DNA of 64,000 nucleotides from the NCBI GenBank assembly GCA_024803745.1, contig JANJXV010000016.1, forward strand, positions 45,094,263 through 45,158,262, written 5' to 3'. Under the pieces are notes generated by a model, which searched no databases, had not been told where the DNA came from, and saw only the letters and a program-made list of their open reading frames with translations. The position numbers and the translations under genes were made by a program. Positions within the stretch are counted from its first letter, which is position 1. Each line of letters opens with the position of its first letter. Below are positions 56,862 to 64,000 of the stretch, in pieces. This stretch comes from Megascapheus bottae (lineage: Eukaryota > Chordata > Mammalia > Rodentia > Geomyidae).

Positions 56862-57719
56862 CCATGCTGAGTTAGAGGTCAAGGCCTCCTCTGAAACACT
56901 GGTGGAAAATATGGGCAGAGTTGGGAGCCGGTGCTCATTAGAATTTCTAAATCTTGAGGGAAGAGACCCTGAAATATTTATCTCAAAACCCTCCTCCTTT
57001 TTCTGGTGATATATAAAATCATCCATCTTCCTTAGTGGTTAAGACATAGAGACAATTTAGGGGCTTAAATCATAGTCACAGGATAACATTTTCGACTGTC
57101 TTTATAAGATTATGAGCTGTTCACCAAAGTAATTTAAAAACTACTTGGTCAATCGTAGAAAGGAGCTCTAATTATTCCCCAGCCCTCTGTCTGCAGGAGG
57201 AGGCAGGGACCCAGCCGAGTGGATGGATGCGTGGGCTGGGGAGTACCGCCTGGGAGCCGAGAGCCCGGCGCCCGCAGCTCTGGCTTGCGGTTGGTCTGCA
57301 CAGAGGCCTCGCCACGGAGACACAAGCGTCTGGAGCAGTCGTTTCAAGCTTCCCAACGTTTTCCTTTATTTTTAAGAGCATTGTTTTCTAATACTGAAAA
57401 GCTGACCAACTTCAGTGTGGAAGAAAACACAGACGCTTTCTAGGTCTTCAGGTGGGAAATTATCCTATAAGATTGCCTGCCATGCAAATCTCCACCTGCC
57501 GCGCCGTGTGGGAGGAGCGGGCTGAGAAGCCTCGCTGGCCGGGGGAATGGGGACGGGACGCCCTTGTCCCAGGTGTCTGTGCTCTTCTGATGGCTCAGCC
57601 CCTGCTCCACACCCGGAGCCGGAGGCCAGCACGGGGCCTTCTGCATCCGCCAACATCCGGTGAGCTGGGAGAAGGCACCACGGCTTTATGTAACCCAATT
57701 GTGTAGCTTAATTTTTTCT
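56862..57719. other. Intergenic sequence, no gene seen
   Basis: AT-rich complex DNA at about 56990-57175 (a weak regulatory candidate), then GC-rich. No gene recognised. Confidence 0.5.
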
Positions 57720-60035
57720 TTTACGCAGAGGAGAAAGAAAGCCTCTCCTCGTCGTCCCATTCACTGAGCTTTGAACACTGCCTCGTACTCGAGCGGCTCC
57801 TCGCGCCGGGTCAGGACCGGAGGCTGAGGGGCTGGCTGTGCCCCCCCCCCCCCGCTCCTCCTCCAGGGACGCCCTCGGGGATTCTTCACCTTGTCCTTCC
57901 AGGGTGCTCACACTGCCTGCTGCCAGGCAGGCGTGCAGGACGCCCCCTCCTGCTCTGTGCTCCCCATCTCAGGCCACCGAGCAAGTCCACAGATTCTCCC
58001 TCCCCAGAGATGTCTGGCAACGGGGGACTTGCACTGCGTGTCTCAGCAGGCCCGGGAGGCTGTGCACACGGGTTCTACTCCCTGGGAACAATGCCAGCGG
58101 GGCTTCGGGTGAGGTTCCCCTGCGCACAGCGTGTGGCCGCCCCTTCGAGCTACCACCTTCATGTCAGCCCGGCTCTGGGTAATTGCCTCGTGGACAGGCT
58201 TGCGGGACACAGAGGTGAGCCGGGTGAGCGAGCTGAGGCTTCACGAGGACGCAAGCTGGGAAAAGCATGGTGCCCTCAACCCAGGACACGAGAGAGTTCA
58301 ACCATCAGCGTCACCAACAGAGAAAACGGAGTGACCAGCCTAGGGGTGGGGTCAGGCGGGTCAGGGCCGCCTAGGAAGCACAAGCCCCAGCTTCAAGCCT
58401 CAGCACCGGCAGAACTACGAGTCACAACACGGAGGTTGCCAGGCAGTGGAAATGCGTCTCAGGCAGGGAAGGCTGGTCTGGAGGAAGCCACCACCCTCTC
58501 GCCGGAGGTCGCGGGAAGAGGCTTGTCAGGAAGGGACGGGGACGTCACTCCTCTGACGGAAGTGCTGCCCAGAGGGGCCAGCTGGACCTGGGCTCCCGGG
58601 CTCCCTCGGGAAGGCTGCACACCGCCGGCGGCTCTGCCAGCAGCTGACCGGCCTGGAGGAAGTAGGTGAGAATGGCCAGCGGTGCGGCTGGCCTGCCCTC
58701 CTGCGGCTTCCAGTCTCCTGAGCCCCGTGGGAAGCTGGCTGGCCGTGGGAAAGATGGCCTCGCGGAGGAGAGCACAGAGAGGGCATTCGGAGGTGAGCGT
58801 CAACAGCTCAGTGGAACGACGATTCTTACCAAGACAGAGAAACAAGGAGGACAAAAGGAGGAGACTCGTCCAGGTGAGAACAGAAGACTGTAGAGGAACA
58901 GCACCAAAAGAAGCGTGCACACGGACGGCCACGCAGGCATAACACAGCCCAGCAAGGCCGTGAGGAAGGGCCGGCTCTCTAGACGAACGGCCCACGGGAA
59001 ACCGGAGCTTTGGCCACGTGGGAGACAGGCCGTCCACACACACTTGACCCTCACGAGGATGAACTACAGTTCCCCCTGCCCGAGGGAAATTAAATACAAA
59101 GCCTGAAATGAATGTCCACGAGGGCTGAGACGACTTCCCACTAACCCAAGACCTTGGGGAGAAATAAAAACCAGAAGTACCCACCAGAGACTGAAGGAGG
59201 AAATGGCAGCAGAGAATTCATCGGCAGATGGACTCCCCTGAAAAGCCCCAAACACCAGGACGAAAACTGCAGAAGGAAAGCGCTAGAGGGGAGGCTCGGA
59301 GCCCAGGAACTCAGAACTGATCAATTCCCAGGGACCCCGGGGACGAGAGGGGCTCCTGCTGATATTTATAATTCTCTAGGGCAACCGTTCTTACCAAGTA
59401 TTTAAGGTAAACCACCGAAAGCAAGCGTAGTATATGTCCCCAAATTCCACATAGAATGGGAATTCTAATTTGATCAATGCTACGAGCTATGTGAGTAGGA
59501 GACTGTGCGCTGAGGACATAAGTCTACATGCATGGCTGGTGCCACACTGAACTCAACAACTAGACAAAAGCACTTATTTTCATCACACAGGAATATTTAA
59601 AAATGCTTATGTATTAAGGTCAGTCTCGGTAACTACTGAAGAAGTGATTGCGTTTTTCAGGTAATCTATTAAAAGGTATCAAGCAGGCATTAATTTGGAA
59701 TTTTTAACATATTTCTGCATAACTCATAAGGCAACAAAAGAAAATCACAATAGGGATTGGGCGGCTTAGACTAGGACAGTGAGCAAACTTCCATGAACCG
59801 TAATTCCTGCTCAGAAGAAAATGTGGCCATCAAGCTTATCTCAGCAGAGCACAGCCAAGCGTGCACTTCCTTGTTCACCGGCATTAGAACCGAAGACAAG
59901 AACTGAGGACACGGGGGGCACACAAAACGTAGCTAAGAGTCCAACCGCCTGCCCGCAGGGTGTGGGCTTTCGACCGAGGACCGCGGAGGCCTCGCCCAGG
60001 GGCCAGAGCACCCCAGCTCTGCCGGAAGGGGATCT
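57720..60035. other. Intergenic sequence, no gene seen
   Basis: GC-rich to about 59350, AT-rich after. A C run lies near 57841-57854. Frames of 219 (plus, 58010-58669) and 241 codons (minus, 58459-59184) overlap each other and lack domains. CAGCTTCAAGCCTCAGCACC near 58389-58408 may be a SINE remnant. Confidence 0.5.
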
Positions 60036-60130
60036 GTTTTTCAAGTGGTAGAGCACTAGCATTGAGCCAAAGAAGCACAGGGACAGCACCCAGACACCGA
60101 GTTCAAGTCTCAGGACCAGCACGAAAAATA
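60036..60130 (+). mobile_element. Geo-like right monomer alone
   Basis: TTTCAAGTGGTAGAGCACTA, GAGCCAAAGAAGCACAGGGA and CCGAGTTCAAGTCTCAGGAC match the right half of the composite SINE, followed by an AAAATAAATG tail. The left half is missing, so this is a 5'-truncated copy or a free monomer. Confidence 0.75.
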
Positions 60131-60234
60131 AATGAAATAACAAAACTAGGCAGACTAGAGAGAGATCTTTAATCCATTAAACAACAGCCACCATTGCAAA
60201 GCCTCCCCCAGTACTCCTTAAAATCACATGCAAG

Positions 60235-60423
60235 AGCCGGGAGTTTGGCCTAGTGGTAGAGTGCTTGCCTAGCATGCACAAAGGTCCGGGTTCGACTCCT
60301 CGGTGCCACATACATAGAAAAAGCCGGAAGTGGTGCTGAGGCTCAAGTGGTAGAGTTCTAGCCTTGAGAAAGTCCAAGAACAGTGCTCAGGCCCTGAGTT
60401 CAAGCCCAGGACTGGCAAAAAAG
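60235..60423 (+). mobile_element. IDL-Geo: IDL-Geo dimeric SINE
   Basis: Left box A TGGCCTAGTGG (60246-60256) and box B GGTTCGACTCC (60289-60299) are intact. The right monomer has GGCTCAAGTGG (60340-60350) and GAGTTCAAGCC (60396-60406) at tRNA-like spacing. A perfect 15-bp target-site duplication AAAATCACATGCAAG lies at 60220-60234 and 60424-60438. This copy has the best-preserved promoter of the three. Confidence 0.95.
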
Positions 60424-60448
60424 AAAATCACATGCAAGGGCGGGAGAG

Positions 60449-60668
60449 GATAGGACCTGTGACCCCATGGACCCCTGTGGCTGAGCCAGGAGAATCTCCT
60501 GAGACAGAAGAATCTCAAGTTCAAGGCCAGCCTGGGCTACACAGTTCTAGGGAAATCTGAAAAATTTGATGAGACCCAGAGAAAAGGAGAAAACATTTTA
60601 AGGGTCTGGAGATGTAGGTAAGTAAGTAGTGTGTTCAACACACCTGAGGCCCTGGTTTCAACATTTCT
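60449..60668 (+). mobile_element. B1-like plus ID-like composite SINE, old
   Basis: CAAGTTCAAGGCCAGCCTGG, then GCTACACAG and ATGAGACCCAG, match rodent B1. Farther on, GGGTCTGGAGATGTAGGTAA and CACCTGAGGCCCTGGTTTCA match ID. The B1-then-ID order resembles chimeric SINEs known in some rodents. It is diverged, with no target-site duplication seen, and could be two separate insertions. Confidence 0.6.
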
Positions 60669-60689
60669 GTCTCCCTCACTTTTCAATTC

Positions 60690-60822
60690 CCAGTGGCCCT
60701 CTTTCTCTTTCTCTCTCTCAGTCTCTGTCTGTCTGTCTGTCTCTTCATAAATATAGATATATTCTCTCTCTATATGTGTGTATACACACATACATATGCA
60801 CATACACACATATATTTTGTAC
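60690..60822. repeat. Low-complexity (CT)n/(CTGT)n/(TA,CA)n
   Basis: CTTTCTCTCTCTC and CTGTCTGTCTGTCTGTCTC runs are followed by TATAT/CACATA-rich sequence. It adjoins the B1-ID element and may have grown from its tail. Confidence 0.85.
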
Positions 60823-61135
60823 CCTATACAAAATGCAATGGCAATCTGTCAATAAAGATAAGAAAAGTTTTAGGAATGTGAAAGGATGGAAATAATGTGT
60901 TGTTTAGAGGGGACATTTGGGTTCAAGAGACTAAATAATTACTACTGGAACTAACAGGCAGTTCAAGAATGGCCTCACTACTTCCCAACTGCAAATAATG
61001 AAAGGAGGCAACTTTAAAAATCTCATTTGCTATACCATCTTAAATTGAAAAGACACCAACAATGGAGCCGAGGAAGTACCTTCCTAAATGGAAAGTGGGT
61101 TGAAGGCTGTCACGCTGGGTCAGTGAAGAGGTGTG
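60823..61135. other. Intergenic sequence, no gene seen
   Basis: AT-rich unique sequence before the large 22-bp array. Confidence 0.5.
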
Positions 61136-62712
61136 ACCCGGCCTGCCCGGTGTGATGACCTGGCCTGCCCAGTGTGATGACCCGGGCTGTGTGGTGTGAT
61201 GACCCGGGCTGTGTGGTGTGATGACCCGGCCTGCCCGGTGTGATGACCCGGGCTGTGTGGTGTGATGACCCGGGCTGTCTGGTGTGATGACCTAGGCTGT
61301 CTGGTGTGATGACCCGGCCTGCTCAGTGTGATGACCCGGGCTGTGTGGTGTGATGACCCGGGCTGTCTGGTGTGATGACCCAGGCTGTCTGGTGTGATGA
61401 CCCGGGCTGTGTGGTGTGATGACCCGGCCTGCCCAGTGTGATGACCCGGGCTGTCTGGTGTGATGACCCAGCCTGCTCAGTGTGATGACCCGGCCTGCTC
61501 AGTGTGATGACCCGGGCTGTCTGGTGTGATGACCCAGCCTGCTCAGTGTGATGACCCGGCCTGCTCAGTGTGATGACCCGGCCTGCCCAGTGTGATGACC
61601 CGGGCTGTCTGGTGTGATGACCCGGCCTGCTCAGTGTGATGACCCGGCCTGCCCGGTGTGATGACCCGGCCTGCTCAGTGTGATGACCCGGGCTGTGTGG
61701 TGTGATGACCCGGCCTGCTCAGTGTGATGACCCAGCCTGCCCAGTGTGATGACCCGGCCTGCTCAGTGTGATGACCCGAGCTGTCTGGTGTGATGACCCA
61801 GCCTGCTCAGTGTGATGACCCGGCCTGCCCAGTGTGATGACCGGGCTGTCTGGTGTGATGACCCGGCCTGCCCAGTGTGATGACCCGGGCTGTGTGGTGT
61901 GATGACCCGGCCTGCTCAGTGTGATGACCCGGCCTGCCCAGTGTGATGACCGGGCTGTCTGGTGTGATTACCCGGCCTGCCCAGTGTGATGACCGGGCTG
62001 TCTGGTGTGATGACCCAGGCTGTCTGGTGTGATGACCCAGCCTGCCCAGTGTGATGACCCGGGCTGTGTGGTGTGATGACCCGGGCTGTCTGGTGTGATG
62101 ACCGGGCTGTCTGGTGTGATGACCCAGGCTGTCTGGTGTGATGACCCAGCCTGCCCAGTGTGATGACCCGGGCTGTGTGGTGTGATGACCCGGCCTGCCC
62201 AGTGTGATGACCCGGGCTGTGTGGTGTGATGACCCAGGCTGTCTGGTGTGATGACCCGGCCTGCCCAGTGTGATGACCCGGGCTGTGTGGTGTGATGACC
62301 CGGGCTGTCTGGTGTGATGACCGGGCTGTCTGGTGTGATGACCCAGGCTGTCTGGTGTGATGACCCAGCCTGCCCAGTGTGATGACCCGGGCTGTGTGGT
62401 GTGATGACCCGGCCTGCCCAGTGTGATGACCCGGGCTGTGTGGTGTGATGACCCGGCCTGCCCAGTGTGATGACCCGGGCTGTGTGGTGTGATGACCCGG
62501 GCTGTCTGGTGTGATGACCCGGGCTGTCTGGTGTGATGACCGGGCTGTCTGGTGTGATGACCCAGGCTGTCTGGTGTGATGACCCAGCCTGCCCAGTGTG
62601 ATGAACCAGGCTGTCTGGTGTGATGACCCGGCCTGCCCAGTGTGATGACCCGGGCTGTGTGGTGTGATGACCCGGCCTGCCCAGTGTGATGACCCAGCCT
62701 TCCCAGTGTAAC
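61136..62712. repeat. Minisatellite, 22-bp unit (some 21), about 72 copies
   Basis: Two main unit types share GTGTGATGACC: one continues CGGCCTGCYCA and the other CGGGCTGTSTG. A 21-bp form lacks one C (GACCGGGCTG) and marks a higher-order repeat: it occurs at 61991, 62100, 62319 and 62539, spacing about 109, 219 and 220 bp. Minus-strand frames of 303 and 356 codons arise because 22-bp units cycle through the frames without stops. Confidence 0.98.
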
Positions 62713-63692
62713 TCAGCTGTCTGGTGTGACCTGGGCTGCGAGGCCCCTGAAAGACAGCGGGTGCCACCCTCCAAGGTCTTTCCAGACATCTCAGGCCTCC
62801 GAGGAGCTGCTGTACCCCACATGCCACACTCAGGCCCTATGCTTGTCCAAAATGCACCCCGAGCACCCACAACAACACTATTTTCCATTAATTTTAATTG
62901 TCCCCATTCCTTTCTACTGCAAGAAAAGTCAGTCCATTCTGGAAAATGCCTATGATGGAAAGCTACACAGAATGGAGAGCCGATGAGTTCTGGAGCTGCT
63001 GGGTGAATGTCAAAAATGGAACAGAGAAAAAAAAGCAATGAATAAGTGAAGGTGACCGGCAGACTCTAACGTGGGGGCCGATGGGGTGGGGCGAGAGGAG
63101 GGGCTTCCAACGATCTGGAGCCTGAGCGGAATCTTGAAGGAAAGTTCTGCCATGCAAGCGCATATGAAAGCTGAAGAAGGAACCGTCAGCCGTCGGGGAC
63201 CAGCAAACCCAGAACACCCAACGAGCCGAGAATGCTCAACAAGTAGAGAGAACACACAAGGAGCAGAAACTGCCCAAGCTGCAGCGGAATCACCATTGGA
63301 GCTCAAGGTGCAGGCCAAGGGCCATCACGGGAGAGAAAGCAGCGAGAGGACAGCCATGTCAGGCCCAGGGCAGAAAGCCATGTCTAGCTTCAACCCTGCC
63401 TGCCACAGGCATTCTTAGAGGTTTCCACATTTGGGTCAAGATGAAAGACAAGACCAGAGCATGGAAGGACAGGTGCTCTGTGCAGGCCAGACAGGACTTG
63501 TGGCCTATCTAGTCAGGCCACAACCAGAGCAAAGGCCTCAGGGCCTCAAAGGAAATACCATAAACAATGAGTTCACCTTTAGAAGGACTCTTTGAACTTA
63601 CTTGAGAACCTCGGGAAATTCTCATTCAGAAAGTGACTACCGAATGATGTCATGTTTTCAGAAGAGAAAATAGTGCACGAGGGGACTATGTG

Positions 63693-63694
<2 letters not shown>
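62713..63694. other. Intergenic sequence, no gene seen
   Basis: Unique sequence of mixed composition; no gene, SINE or tandem repeat recognised. Confidence 0.5.

Positions 63695-63735
<41 letters not shown>
63695..63735. repeat. (CA)n microsatellite
   Basis: About 20 CA dinucleotides, nearly pure, ending at CACGCACATG. Confidence 0.96.
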
Positions 63736-63740
<5 letters not shown>

Positions 63741-64000
63741 TGCGTGCACAGACATTCTCCAAACACACCACTCCACTTCCAGAGCAGCCCTCCCCACCGA
63801 GGCTGGACTATGGTGCGCGTGCTGTGTGTGTGTCATTCCTCCTGTCCAGGGTCTCTCGCTCGTGTCCTGGTCGGGGAGGTGGGACAAGTGGCATGGCGCC
63901 GCTGGGACCCTTTCCCCTGATGAGCTAAAGGCCTGGAACATGTTTCCAGGAGCAAATTCCATGAGTGAGGGGGGTAAAACAGTGCGTTTATTTCATAGAT
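63736..64000. other. Intergenic sequence to window end
   Basis: GC-rich unique sequence, with nothing recognised before the window edge. Confidence 0.5.

Noticed and set aside
60235..60310. tRNA-Ala-like sequence
   Set aside because: Boxes A and B are present, but the sequence belongs to a dimeric SINE with A-tail and target-site duplication, not a tRNA gene.
61916..63038. Minus-strand frames of 303 and 356 codons with His/Gly/Thr repeats
   Set aside because: These are translations of the 22-bp minisatellite cycling through frames; no domain is seen in the short unique ends.

Overview
This window looks like vertebrate, specifically rodent, nuclear DNA. No protein-coding gene can be supported. 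It holds long intergenic sequence, (CA)n/(GT)n microsatellites, many GC-rich minisatellites, 7SL/B1-like and tRNA-derived SINEs, old MIR copies and a decayed L1 3' end. Three copies of a dimeric SINE (33668-33890, 47694-47888, 60235-60423) have a tRNA-Ala/ID-like left half and a right half matching what I remember as the IDL-Geo family of Geomyoidea. That suggests a kangaroo rat, pocket mouse or pocket gopher. The assignment is inference and needs a repeat-library search.

Layout: 1-8 kb has GT tracts, a 61-bp minisatellite and three candidate conserved noncoding blocks. 8-17.4 kb has four minisatellites (19, about 30, 31-32 and about 18 bp units), CA tracts and SINEs. 17.4-31 kb has AT-rich sequence, composite SINEs on both strands, an L1 fragment, a pair of related unidentified sequences, and a complex GT locus. 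31-43.5 kb has minisatellites of about 49, 50, 57, 31 and 39/51 bp, one IDL-Geo and two MIRs. 43.5-57 kb is mainly unique; its AT-rich islands (43.86-44.33, 49.64-51.56, 53.93-54.35 and 56.2-56.5 kb) resemble developmental enhancers by composition and by homeodomain, SOX, POU and TALE-like motifs. 57-64 kb has SINEs and the largest array, about 72 copies of a 22-bp unit.

The twelve main minisatellites add up to about 7.8 kb, roughly 12% of the window. Such density is typical of subtelomeric or recombination-active GC-rich DNA, but no telomeric repeat is visible. Long open frames over the arrays come from repeat composition, often with unit lengths divisible by three, and are not annotated as genes. 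The working picture is an intergenic region with scattered candidate cis-regulatory islands embedded in fast-evolving tandem repeats. The neighbouring gene cannot be identified from this sequence. I found no previously undescribed gene system; the best leads are the motif palindromes, the related pair at 18.77/20.99 kb, and the higher-order structure of the arrays.
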